The notes beneath the pieces were generated by a model. That model was not told the DNA's origin. It saw nothing but the letters and a program-made list of their open reading frames with translations, and searched no databases. The position numbers and the translations under genes are program-made. This document shows, in pieces, positions 1 through 11,465 of a stretch of 47,875 bases of DNA. Position 1 is the first letter of the stretch. Each line of letters begins with the position of its first letter. The DNA is from Perkinsus olseni (lineage: Eukaryota; Perkinsozoa; Perkinsida), in contig JABANN010000244.1 in NCBI GenBank assembly GCA_013115125.1, positions 1-47,875 on the forward strand, given 5' to 3'.

Positions 1-49
1 TCAATAGTCCTAGAAAGCACGTATAATGGTCGTACACCGAAGAAAATGG

Positions 50-150
50 TTAGGGGCAAGCATGAGTAATTTAGGGGCGGTTTGAGTACTTTAGGGGCGG
101 GTTGAGGAATTTAGGGGCGCAGCGAGAAATTTAGGGGCGGGCATGAGGAA
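50..150. repeat. Five-copy 20-bp tandem repeat with TTAGGGGC core
   Basis: The core TTAGGGGC recurs at 50, 71, 91, 111 and 131, a spacing of 20-21 bp. It is followed each time by a degenerate GG-N-TGAG-AA stretch. The core resembles telomeric repeats (TTTAGGG types), but the unit is interrupted by unrelated bases, so this is an interstitial minisatellite and not a chromosome end. It lies about 620 bp upstream of the first USP48-like gene. Confidence 0.85.
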
Positions 151-766
151 ATGGCGTTGGCGATCAATGATGGTTGTGCGTTAGCGGTGGATACCCCGAG
201 CCTTGGGTCCTTCGGCCTTCTCTGAACACCTTCACTACACAAGGGTGCTCGTCCGCTCTTCAGTGTACTTTGAACGAGGAGATTCTGTGGGCTCTTTGGT
301 CTGTTGCGGTCCTTCTAGCTCTTTCCTTAGGGGCAAGAGTCGGTCCGTCGCCGGTGGCCTCTCACTGCCACTACAACACGATGGCTGCTCACTCCCTGGT
401 CTACACCGCCTGCGACTGACAACCTCAACTGCAACTAGTAACAACCACGCCGTCGAAAGCTGTGGTTTTCCGGGCCTTCCTTTGGTTCTGTCGGCCTGTT
501 TCCGAGTCCCAAGTCCCGTCCAGTGTCCATGGTCGTCCTGAACTCTCTCGGGAAGATCCTTATTCTTTCTTTCGGCTCCTAGTGGACGCCACGAGCAGCC
601 CTGCCCTCGCTGTACTCAAGGAGAGCGATTTCCCCCACTTCGCCATTAGCCCACGACTGCCTGAGCGTGACCACCGTTAGTCGGAATGTTATCACTATCA
701 TCGAAAGTGGGTTCTTCTCAGTTTCATCATTTTTTCATCACTTGTATCATCACCGGAAGCACCGCC
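151..766. other. Upstream region, no gene resolved
   Basis: Open frames of 70-110 codons exist on both strands, but none shows recognisable motifs or splice-consistent continuation. The part nearest 767 probably holds the promoter and 5' UTR of the first USP48-like gene. A minus-strand frame around 235-444 is rich in charged residues and could be the end of a neighbouring gene; I cannot support it. Confidence 0.5.
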
Positions 767-3700
767 ATGTCCGTCCAGTTCCTGGTCCGAGCCCCTACCC
801 CGGACACGCCATCGAGTGTGGTGTCCCTCCTGCCCTACTATAACCTCCCGGCCAACGTCAGAGGTCTCCGATGGTCCGACAAGCGTTCAGTGCGGCCCGT
901 CAAAGGAGATGCTGCCGACGTCATCGTAAGTACCTTCACCTCACTCTCCTACGCACCCGGGCTTCATTCAAATTTCGAGGCGCGGTGACTCTTCGCCGTG
1001 CGTAAGATATGCCTGTTGATCAGGGCTCCCTCAACCTTCGCGATGGCGTCTGGCGTAAGAAGAACTTCGTCATGAAAGAGCTCGGTCTGGATAAAGGCTT
1101 CGAGCCCCTCAGGACGGGTCAGCCCTCCTCCTGTTCCTGTTCCCGCTACCGCCCCTCCTTGCAGGTCCCTTCGCTGGCATACGCAACTTGGGTGCCACCT
1201 GCTACGTCAACTCCCTACTACAAGCCCTCTTCTTCACCAAACCCTTCCGTACGGCGACGTTAAACCTGCCGACCGCCGAACCCAACGGCCGCAGCTCAGG
1301 GTTCAATCAGCAAGCAGCTTCATTGAGGGCACTGCAGGTGAGCCATCATCCTTTTCCATGTTTCGCTCGTCTTGCCGTCTGGGTTGATCTGTTAATATGG
1401 GAAGGTGTGGTATCGTTTTTGGCTGACAGGTCCTCTTTGGCGAAATGCAGTGCGGCATCAGTGCGACGTGCGAATCCTCAGTGACGGCGTTTCTGGAGGC
1501 GTGTAAAATTCACACCTCTACGCACGAGGACCCCAGCGAGTTGGCGATGCTCTTGCTCAGTTGGCTGCAACGCTTGGTGGGTCGTGGGAGGGTCGGTGGC
1601 CTCGGGCTACCTCCGTTGCTCTGCAGATTCCGAAGGGAGTACCAGACTTTGTTGAAGAAACCTTTGGTGGTTTGGTCATCTACGAGACGACTTGTCGAAG
1701 TTGCGGGTCCATCTCTAATCAGACGGAGGTGTTTGCGGAGATGCGTGTCCCTTTGCCGTACGCGACTCCGACCACGACGGCTGGGGAGGTCCTCCTGGAA
1801 GGGTTGGTGGCCGATGTCTTCGCAGCTGAGGTCTTCTCGGACGAGAGCCACTACTACTGTTGTGCCTGCGGCAAGTACTCCGAGGCCGTCCGTCGGCAGT
1901 GGATCAAGTCGGCTCCACCGTTCCTTTGGATCACGATGCACCGCTATGCCTTCACTGACGGGGTTCGACGCAAGATTCTCACGGAGCTGTCCTTTCCCTT
2001 GACTGGTCTAGATCTGACGCCGTTCAACGCCGGCGTGTATGACTGTGTGGGCGCGCTCGAGCATCACAGCACGGTGGCTCATGCTGGACACTACACGGCT
2101 ACTCTGAAGGACCACAGCACCGGCGTCTGGTGGCGATTTGATGATGGTCATGTCCGAGAGGTCGACTGGACCCCGGCTGAGGAGTTGCGTGGTGAAATGC
2201 CGAGTAATGGTGGCGAGTCCCCGACGGAGCGAGCTGCTAAGAAGAGGCGGACGGCGCCTGAGAGGGCGAGGTCGCGTACGGCGTACATGCTTTTGTATGT
2301 TCAGCAAGGGTACAAGGTAGAGGAGTGCCCCGAGCTGCCTTCCTGGCTGGCTGCAGAGATCAATCGGAAGAACGAGGCTCTCCGATTGCCGGAGACCTTC
2401 GTCCACCAACGGCTATGTGAGTCGGCGAGTGTAGCGCAGGAGACACGGCGAGGGGAAGTGAGGAAGCTGATCTCGGAGCTGCCCCAGGCGCCTGAGAGCG
2501 TGAAGAGCCCGGCGGATCTGGTCTTCGTCCCGGCTTTGGCGTTGAAGGAGTGGTCGAAGGGAACGGACGTCGTGAGAGGGCTTCTTGCGGAGGCGGGGGT
2601 GCCCAACAGTCAGGGCGATACCGACAGAAATATCTTGGAGACTTTAAAGGTGGAGATGGTCTGCAAGCATGATCGAGTGGACCCACTGAGCGTATACGCT
2701 AGTCGGTGTCGGCTGCTGCCAGCGACTGCGGTGGGCGATTCGCTGAGGCCGGCTGTGGTGCCGATGAGTGACAAGGAGGGTGTCTGCGTTGACTGTTGTC
2801 GAGACTTGCATGCCCTTCTGGCTGACTTGAGGGAGTTCAACGAGACCTGTCAGCGTCTGCAGCCCGACCCGACGAGTACTCCGACGGCGAGCTGTGTTTG
2901 GGTATGGTACAAAGCCCTGCCTCGAATCAAGCTGGCGAGTGTTGGTGGCGGAAAGAAGGGCGCTGGTGGTCGACAACGGAGACAGTACGGATCAACCCCT
3001 CCGTCGACGCCGACCACTTCGCCTCGACTGTCGTCTTCCTGTGCGTCTGGCAGCAGCGGCAGTCGGGTGAGTAATGATGTCATCTGGCAGACTCTGGTCC
3101 GAGCTAAGTTGAGAGAGCCGCGCCCTGCAGCTCCTTGGTCGTCGTCGCCCTCCTCCTACTGGGCGCCGAGCCCATCGCCTAGCAATGCCGACTCTGAGGG
3201 CTCCGATACGGTATCTACTGCACCTAGCTCTCTTGGGGAAGTCGACCTCTGCGGCAGCTGCATCTGTGAGCACGGTAATCTTACTACTGCCCGCCCTACT
3301 CAGACCACGCGGGTGCTCCGTTCTCGACGGCTCATCGAGAGGGCCATTGAGCAGGCCAATAGCCTCTCTGCGCGGTTGCCCACGCTGGTACCTCAGCTAC
3401 GCATGGACATGTGGATACCTGGGGACGCTCAGCCCTGTCCGGTGTGCCGTGGTGGCGGTAAGGGCAGCAAGACTAAGGCAGTGTCCGCTGACAAGTTGAG
3501 TGCTCGGTCGCTTGACCGAGTTGGCAGTACGACTGGTCTTGGAGCGTCGCCCAGAGAGCTGCTGACCGGTGGCCTCCCGTCTACCCCAGACGTCGCCGAG
3601 GATGGTATGCCCTTTCCTGTGTTCGACGCGGTCGACTTGGAGGTCCGGTCGAAGGACTGGGGCGGCTCGGCGAGTCGAGGTGTCCGTCTGGGCACCTTGC

Positions 3701-4089
3701 GAGAGATTCGACCTAACACTAGCGGCTATGATATGAGGATGCAGATCCTGACCTCGGGGATGGTACCGAAGAACGTGAATGTTAAGCTCATGCTGCAGGT
3801 GTGTAAGGATGCCGAGTCGGCGCCGGAGGAGAAGGAACTGGCTGATGACGCTCGGTTTGGGTATCTTTGTCGACATCCGAAATTGGCTAAGTTGTGGGTA
3901 TCGAAGGTTGATGCAGAGAGTGTTACACCGAGCCCTACTCCGACGGTCACCTCGGCGCCCTCATGCGAGCCGCCAGCGAAAGCGATGAGAATGTCGGCGA
4001 CTTCTACGGCGGCGGAGAGACGAAATCGGAGAAGCTTGAGGGCGGAAGGTGGCCTTGTGGGCAGCATCTTCCACGAGACGTTCTCTTGA
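767..4089 (+). CDS. USP48: USP48-like ubiquitin-specific protease, copy 1
   Basis: Cysteine protease that removes ubiquitin from proteins. Exons read 767-925, 1024-1117, 1165-1337, 1430-1576 and 1627-4089, giving about 1011 residues (human USP48 has 1035). The Cys box GIRNLGATCYVNSLLQ puts the catalytic Cys near residue 97, and the His box AGHYTATL puts His near 346. CxxC pairs (CRSC, CCAC) form the finger-domain zinc site. After the catalytic domain come USP48-type modules (CKHDRVDP, CEHGNL, then CxxC), serine-rich linkers, a ubiquitin-like segment and the terminal motif EGGLVGSIF, which matches the end of human USP48. The ATG at 767 was chosen because the paralogue aligns from there (SLLPYYNLP versus SLLPFYNIP); an in-frame ATG at 686 is possible. 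The second copy follows 442 bp downstream. Confidence 0.93.
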
Positions 4090-4531
4090 AGGAAGGGCTG
4101 GTGACTGGTTTAAAAGCAAGTTGAGCAGGAGGTGTCTAAGGGGATGACTGTGGTCCGGAAGAGACTACCAGGAGGAGGGATGAATCAGGGCGAGGAGGAA
4201 GTAGCAGGCCGCCGTCGCCGCCGCTACCACCATGACCAGTAAGAGGTCCATAGTGTATAATAGTAGGTGTGTGATGATGGTTATATACCGCTGTTGTATC
4301 TCTTGCCAGACGAGTAATGATTGTTATTGGCCAGCGCGTTGCGCTCTCAATTCAGTCGGGGTGGTGGCAGTTGTGGAGACCCGCTGCGAGCCGACGGGAG
4401 GAAAGCCGATAGTAGTCCGGCCAATCGAGAAAGGTTGTTGTATCCCTAAGCGCCTTCGGTGTTGAGTTGAAGGTGTCGTCAACAACAAGGGTGGTGGCGG
4501 TAAGGGTGTCATTGCAGATGTCCCTGAGGCG
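4090..4531. other. Spacer between the tandem USP48-like genes
   Basis: This stretch of 442 bp has no supported coding sequence. It must contain the 3' end signals of copy 1 and the promoter of copy 2. A run of in-frame stops separates the two genes, so they are not one fused reading frame. No TATA box or other recognisable regulatory element was found. Confidence 0.6.
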
Positions 4532-7500
4532 ATGGCGGGCTCTAACAATAATGGTACTACCACAACAGCAGGAGGAACGTTGAGGTTCAAGTGCTACCCT
4601 GAGAAGGCCCCGGAGGTTGATAACGCGGAAAGTCTGTTGCCTTTCTATAACATCCCGAAGTAGTGAGGAGGCAGGTTTATGGGGGCTGGGATGATGGCGG
4701 TTGATTCAGGTTAACGGAGTTGAAGTGGGAGGTCACTAGGCCCATAGCACGACATAAGGAGGATCCTCTCGACTTTATGGTAGACACGGCGGTGGAGGAA
4801 TCTTATGTTGACGCGAGGATGATACGGAAAATGTCATGTTAGGCTGCCACCAGCAAGAAGGGGGGTATCTGGTTGAAAAGTTTTATGAGAACGGAATTAT
4901 CGTTGGACAAGAAGGTGGAGCAGTTCCGAAAGGGAAGTAGGTTGCCATACTGGCGTGGCCATCCCTCATGCGTGCCCTCGTCCTTCTCCCCAGATGATCG
5001 AGCAGGCCTCCGCAACCTCGGTGCCACTTGCTACGTCAACGCCCTCCTGCAGGCATTGTTCGCCATCAAGCCTTTCCGGTTTGGCATTTATACGATACCC
5101 CACAGGGAGGAGGGAGGAGGGGAAGGAGAGAACGACGATGGCGCCTGGCTGAAGGCTTTGCAGGTGGTGTCTTCGTGCCCCGGTAGATGCCTCCGAATTA
5201 GAGTGATGCATTCTGAGTGTGCTGCTGCTGATGCCGCTGCCGATGTCTGATTCCTGGCGGGAGATCCTCCTCCTGCTCCAGTGGGTGGCACCCTGATCAG
5301 ATCCTCTTCGCTGAGATGCAGGCAGGAGTGTCTGCCAGCTGCAGCACCTCCGTAGGAGCCTTTATACGGGCATGTAAGGTAGGATCACCACGGCTGCGGA
5401 GGCCATCCCCCGCCACTTTTCCCTGGGTCCGGTGGCGGCCAACAACTATGATTTCGTCAGTTGAATTCAGCGGTACAAGAGGATGCCAGTGAGTTGGCTA
5501 CTATGCTGCTCAGCAACGTGGAGAATAAGGTAGTAAAAACTGGGGTGGGGTAAATCTTGCAATCTTGCTCTCCCTTGCAGATTCCTCCAGGGTCCCCCAA
5601 CTTCGTCCAAGATACTTTCTGCGGTAGTATCCGGTACAGCACTCAATGCGGCCAGTGCGGCAACAGCGTCCAGCGGTCCGAGCGTCTCTCGGAGATCCGA
5701 ATTTGTCTGAGCTCCTCGGAACCCCTGAAATTGGAGGACTCCCTGGCCAGGACTTTCGAAAGGGAGAATTTTTCGGACTATCATTGCCTGAATTGTGATG
5801 GACGGGTGGAGGCGTTGAGGGGGCAGACGATCGAGAAATGTCCGGAGATTCTGATAATTGTGATACAGCGGTACCTGTTCGAGGGAGGGGAGAGGAAGCG
5901 GCTGGCGGCTGAGGTAGAGTTTCCGCTGGAAGGCCTGGATCTGTCGCCGTACATGACGGAAAGCGAAGAGGGAATTTCGCGGCGCGCGGTTTATAGGTGT
6001 ACGGGTGTGTTGGAGCACCATGGGGCTTCGGCTAGCTCGGGCCATTATACGGCGACGTTGCTGACAGGGGAGGGAGGCGGGTGGATGGTGTTTAACGATG
6101 AGAAGGTAGGGTCGCATGAGTGGGAGAAGAAAGAGGAAGCACCCCGGAAAAAACGGCGGCTGTCGAAATACCGGAAGAAAAGGAAAACTACTCCGGTGAA
6201 GGAGGATGATGGTGATGATGAGGACTGTACGGTGGTGACGGAGAGCAGTGGGTCGACGAAGAGGTCTCCGACGGCGCTTGAAGAGGCGATCGATGAGGCG
6301 ACGCCCGAGGCACCGAAAGGGGCCTCTAAGACTGCGTATATGCTGATTTATACGAGGGCGGATTTGGCACAGGAGGAAGGGTCTGCTGGTGCAGGGAAGG
6401 AGGAAGAAGAGGCTCTTTTGCCGCAGTGGCTGAGGGAGGAGGTTGATGCGATCAATTTAAGGGTAATAATGGGCTCTGGTTAATCGCACGTCGGGAGTAT
6501 CTTTGACCCTCGTATCTTTCGTAGGTGACCTCGGAGGTAAATCACCTCGAACAGGCGACGAAGGCTGTGGATACGGCTATTGAGGGTCGGCAGAATCAAT
6601 TAAAGTCTCTCGTATCGACCATTAATACTCTCGGGGAGTCCACGGGGGCCTCCCTGGACTCCCTCTACTTCATCGACTCGAAATTTGTACTACAATGGTG
6701 CGCTGGGGAGGACTTGAGGCTCAAACTGGAGGAGCAGTTCGGCAGGGATGAGCCAACGAAAGGCTGCGTGTCGGTAGGCGAATCGCCAGTGAAAATGACG
6801 CAGGCGAACGGTCAGTTGCCGAGTTCGGACGTGCGATGCTCGCATGGGAAGGTGGACCCTTCGGCGGCATTCCGGGGTGAGGTGAAGGTGATACCGTCGC
6901 CGTTGTTGCAGCCCGAGTTCGAGGCAGTGGTCGTCCCTGCGGCCACGGCGTTGTGTTACGATTGTTGTTGTGATCTTTACGAGAAAAAAGAACTTCTGCG
7001 GAAGTTCGAATCTCGATGTACGAAGGCCTTGGCCCCTCCAATGCTCCAGAGTAGCGGGGGGAAAGGTGGAGGCAAGGGGGCCAAGGGGAAGCAGGAAAAG
7101 GAGTCCACGGAGACGGCGATGATCAACAAGTTGAACATCCCCAGTGTCCCTTTTGGTGGCACCAAGGGGACGTCCAGTCGGCTGAAGATCAACTTGAAAG
7201 TGGCTCCCAACTTGGCCGGCGTTTATGACAATATGAGATTCTGGAAGCTCCTAATTCAGTACCTGGTCCGAGGGAGTGGGGCGGACGAGGACACCATCGA
7301 CCTAGTGGAGGGGTTAGTGTGCCCTCATGGGAAGACCTCGGACCACGCGCAGGCTAGCAAGTATGTGTCGCGGCCAGTCGAGTGCCTGGAGCAGCTGCTG
7401 GACGCTTCGGAGCGACTCACGTTGGCTCTTCCGGGGCTCCAGCCAAAGCTTGAGATGAGTCGCTGGATTCCAACGACTGAGCCGATGTGCCCGGAGTGCA

Positions 7501-8655
7501 ACACGGCGAAACTGGAGGAGGAGCAGAGGGCGGTGGAGGAGCGGGAGAAGTGTCATGCGCTGCTACAGAGTGATGGTAAGGCTAAGCTGGACGATATACC
7601 GACCGACGTGGACGGCGAAGGGGGATGGTCTTATTTACTGCCGAAAAAATGGTTTTCCAGCTGGCGGGAGTACCTGTCGCGGTTTGGAGGTGAGAAGAAA
7701 GAGAGCGGCAAGAAGGAGGAGGTCAAGGAAGTTCGGAAGATATATCGATCGTTACTCGTATGTGACCATGGTAACCTGAGATTCGACCCGAGAGGACGGT
7801 CCAGCTACGATAATAAACTGGTAGTGGTGGTGAGCGAGGAGGAGGGGAAGTACATTGAAGGGAAATACGCGAATGAAGACAACACCCTCCCGAAGGTAAG
7901 CTGAGGGTCCCCCGGCCCTCGTGCTGGGAGATGTCTTCTATCAGGTACGCCGTGATGCCGAGTCTAATACGCTGGTCTTCGAGCCACCTGTCTGTGATAA
8001 GGGTTGTTGCACTACCGTCACTGAGAGCAATGAGCTGCTCAGTCTCCAGCCAGCCCGGAGGCCTCTCCCACCGGGTGCGGCGTATCATGGAGTTTCGATG
8101 AAGGTGCGTAGGCTGGAATCCAACGGGAGACGATTGGGGAGAGGCTCCTCTTTGAAGAACGTCGAGGAGGTCTCCAGCTCCTGCACGGGATACGACCTCA
8201 AGATGCTCTTGTTGGAGCAGCATATCGTGGACGTGCCACCGAGGTTCTTCTCCCTCGGTCTTAACATGGACTTGCAGACCCAGACCATGCCGCTGGACGA
8301 CGAGACGGTCCTCAGGGATGTCTGTAGCGCTCCTGGGCGGACCTCTATCTACGTGGAAGTGGACGACAAAGTGTATCTCGAACTTAGCGATGAAGACCGG
8401 TGTAATGAGATCTTGGCAGCGGTGCAGCAGTACGCTGACGCGAAGAAGCAGAAGCGAGCTGATTCTGATGTCGTCATGGCAGACGCTGATGACGATGATG
8501 TTGTGGCCTTGGATGACGTGGATGGCCCTACTCCTCCAAGACCCCGAGACGAGGGAGGCCTGCAGGGTAGCGTCTTCCGAGACGTCCTGCCTTCCCCTCC
8601 TCCGGCCGCTACTGGGCTCCCCACCACCATTGCAAGCACTACTACCAGCACTTAG
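4532..8655 (+). CDS. USP48: USP48-like ubiquitin-specific protease, copy 2
   Basis: Second deubiquitinase of the same family, about 1190 residues. Exons: 4532-4659, 4710-4779, 4843-4936, 4994-5163, 5301-5378, 5461-5529, 5581-6462, 6525-7895, 7945-8655. The Cys box GLRNLGATCYVNALLQ places Cys near residue 110; the His box SSGHYTATL places His near 358. Zinc CxxC pairs are CGQC and CLNC. Three C-x-H-G modules follow (CSHGKVDP, CPHGKT, CDHGNL), more than in copy 1, then a ubiquitin-like region and EGGLQGSVF at the end. The exon before the Cys box is 94 nt in both copies and intron positions match, except that copy 2 has an extra intron after ACK. The copies are therefore old tandem duplicates. 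A Lys/Arg-rich insert (residues about 385-415) may be a nuclear localisation signal. Confidence 0.92.
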
Positions 8656-8700
8656 TAAGTTTCATGTGGTTCCTTATAGTGTTGGGTAACAGAAGTCCTG

Positions 8701-8718
8701 CAGCAGCAGCAGCAGCAG
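8701..8718 (+). repeat. (CAG)6 microsatellite
   Basis: Six perfect CAG units 45 bp after the stop codon of USP48-like copy 2. It is probably in the 3' UTR or spacer, since no supported reading frame covers it. Confidence 0.9.
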
Positions 8719-8797
8719 CGCCTTCGGGCTAGACGTTATGAGGGAAAGGGCTATGGGCTGCGGTCTTCATCCTCGTGCAACTGAGGGCAGCACAGCA

Positions 8798-10562
8798 ATG
8801 CCTCCGTTGGCTTTTATACGGTTAGCTCAGAGTAGCCCTCCCTAGTCTGTTTGTTTCCATATTATTTCCGAAGTGGAGAGCCATCCGGACCCACTCCAAC
8901 TCCACCATCAAATAGCAGAAGTCAAGGTAGGACCCCCTTTCTCCTGCTGTTAGCCCTACCATCGCCCCCAGGCAGTCCTCGAGGCTGCGTCCAAGACCGG
9001 TCCTGAGTCAGTATCGTACCGCGGCCTCGATGCCCATTCCCTAGCTCGCTACCTGCTGGAGTTGCAACGGGAGGAGGTGGCTGTCCTGAAGGCACAAGAT
9101 CCGAGGTTGAAGGGAGACGATCTTCCGCCGGAAGATGCCCATCCTACGCGATCGCTGACCCCGTCGGAGCTTCACGAGGCATCCGTGGAGGAGGTGGTGG
9201 CCTATCTGGTACGGGTCAGAGAGGATGGCGATGATGAGGAGGTCGAGAGAGGTCTCGTTGCACTGCGGCAGAAGGTCAACAACACTACCTATCAACAACG
9301 GAATAAGCACTTGGAAGGTAGTAAAAGGGAAGGGCACTAGGATTCCCTCAGGACCGCTGCTGCTGCTGCTATCATTCCGGCCAGTGGGGGTATCCCTCCT
9401 GTCTCGCCAATAACCAGCCGGGAGGCGTTAGCTCGGCTGAATAGTTAGTCTCTGGGCTACAGTGGCCTCCGAAACTATCGCTTAACATGTTCTACAAAGA
9501 GTATATCGTTATCGCTGCTCCAACCAGGGTTCAGGGAGAATCGATCATTCCCTCTCCACCTCGCCGTAGATACCCTCGCCTCACTACTCGGCGCCACGGC
9601 AGGGGTGTCTGACCAGATCTGCACGAGAGCCGTCAGTGTACTCAGTGCCATGGAGAACCGACGGGAGAATCCTTCCCGGTGAGTAGCTGGGACGGAGCCT
9701 CGTCACCGTCAGATGTGTTGCTCCCCCAGGCCCTCCACTTTGAGTCGAACCTTCGCCCCCACCCTAGTGGACCGCTGCATGCACGCCCCACCGGCGGGAG
9801 GGGAGGGCAGCCCTCAGGAGAATCTCATGAGGGATGCCGCGGAGCTGATGACGGAATGGATCAGCAAGCAGGGCGATGATGGTGTTGATGATGTGAGCCC
9901 TTCAACTCTGGTAAATGCCCGGCAGTGGTGACCGCTGAGGGGCCGTCAGCAAGATCACACTTGCTGTCGGCAGCCCCGTCATCGAATAGATCAGTTGCCA
10001 TTCAGTTCGGTCGTCCTCGTCCCTTGGCAGGCTTCCTCTCTGCTCAGCCTCTGCGAGACTGTACCATCCACTGCCTCCTCAACTCCTTCCTTCTCCACGG
10101 GCCCGACCACCTCCCCTGTCTGAGGCTTCTGGAGGCCCTCTTCTCCGTCGAGTCCGTCACCGATAATGTCGATCTATCAGCTGCCATAGCTCGGGACCTC
10201 CGAGTTCTGCTGGACACCCGAGTTCACACGGAGCTGCGCTTGGGTCGATTTGCCCATAGTAATAACCAGGGGATGGTCGCTACTGCACTTCCCTCCTCAG
10301 TGGTCATCGCCTTGACGTCCTCCTCGAGTGGAGGGGCGGAGCTGGTGCGTCGACTGGCCGACCTGGGAGTCCATTCGACCCTGCAGCAGATGCCGCTGTT
10401 GGAGGCGAGGACCAAGGAGGAGGCCGAGTGGGCTCGGGATGAGGTGGCCTGCCGTCCTCAGCCGTGTGCATCGGTCACCCCCGCGGCTTGTTGTAGGTTG
10501 AGATCGCCTTGGAGGCACTGCGGGGCGGCAGAGTTGTTCAAGAGGAAGATTACCTCTTATGA
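8798..10562 (+). CDS. Uncharacterised multi-exon protein
   Basis: I do not recognise this protein. Coding segments with good codon usage and matching splice phases are: about 8991-9317 (helical, EELHEASVEEVV-like), 9440-9680 (reads LHLAVDTLASLLGATAG), 9730-9910, 9985-10440 and 10495-10562 (ends EDYLL then TGA). The first exon (ATG at 8798, MPPLAFIRGEP) and the junction near 9320-9430 are uncertain. The encoded protein is mostly helical with Leu-rich stretches (LRDCTIHCLLNSFLL), which fits a helical-repeat protein. It ends 110 bp before AP-3 sigma on the same strand. An organellar RNA-binding helical-repeat protein is one guess; there is no diagnostic motif. Confidence 0.5.
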
Positions 10563-10642
10563 CGATGGCCTTAATTATTACCACAATTTCCGCTACTCGT
10601 AGAGGCCCGAGTTATCGTCTGCTTCCATCGCGGAGGAGAGTC

Positions 10643-10662
10643 TGTTGTTGTTGTTGTTGTTG
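10643..10662 (+). repeat. (TTG)n microsatellite
   Basis: Run of about six TTG units, ending roughly 10 bp before the ATG of the AP-3 sigma gene. It therefore lies in its 5' UTR or core promoter. Confidence 0.85.
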
Positions 10663-10672
10663 TTTTTGCTCG

Positions 10673-11370
10673 ATGATCCTCGCCGTCCTCGTCTTCAACA
10701 ACACCGGTAAGACGAGGCTTGCTAGGTTCTACACCGGCCTGCCTCTCCCCAGACGCCAGCCTCTCATCGATAGAGTCCACCGCTTCCTCAAGGCCAGGTG
10801 GGCTCTCTCCTCCGCCCCACCTCGGGGATACCTCGGACCTCCTCAGACCGGACGACCGCTGCTGCTGTGTCGTGTCGGAGGATCTCTCGGAGTTGAGCGA
10901 TGGAAGGAAGTCATCAGGCGATAGGAAGCTCCGAGTTGTTTACAGGTCCACAAGGGTGGGCGACACGACCACACCTGCTACCCTCCTCAGGCACTTCGCT
11001 ACGCTCTACTTCGCCTTCATCGTCGACGAGACAGAAAGCGACCTCGCCATCCTGGACTTGATTCAGGTTTTCGTCCAGGTGACCCTCCCCGCCCCGCTTC
11101 AATCACCGATGCTGCTGGCGTGAGCGACCGTGGGGTAGGGGTGATGCTGGCAGGCTCTGGACTTCGCTTTCGACACCGTCTGTGAGCTTGACTTGGTCTA
11201 TCACTTCGATAAGGTAGTATCCTGAAGAGGTCCTCGATGCTGCTGCTGCTGTTGGTGATGATCAGGCTAACTACGTCCTGGATGAGGTGGTGATGGGGGG
11301 TATGGTGTTGGAGTCAAATATCGATACCATCCAGATGGCACTGCGGGAGGCTTCCAAGCTCCCATCCTAG
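10673..11370 (+). CDS. AP3S: AP-3 adaptor complex sigma subunit
   Basis: Small subunit of the AP-3 clathrin-adaptor-like complex, which sorts membrane cargo from Golgi or endosomes to lysosome-related organelles. Exons 10673-10797, 10847-10945, 10991-11078, 11154-11213 and 11266-11370 give 158 residues, a normal sigma length. Introns are 49, 45, 75 and 52 nt. It starts MILAVLVFNNTGKTRLARFY, and contains HFATLYFAFIVDETESDLAI, DLIQVFVQ, VCELDLVYHFDK and VVMGGMVLES. Of the sigma families, AP-3 fits best: AP3S has CVDSSESELGILDLIQVFVE and VMGGMVLETN at the same places. The usual short linker before the central YR is replaced by an acidic and serine-rich segment. Confidence 0.93.
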
Positions 11371-11465
11371 CATGCTTCTAGGCGTCCGTGTTTCCCGACA
11401 CTGGATTCGAGTTCGCGGGTGGTAGGCAGTTTGAGAGGGGACTGTCTTCATAGTACCTCCTCACC

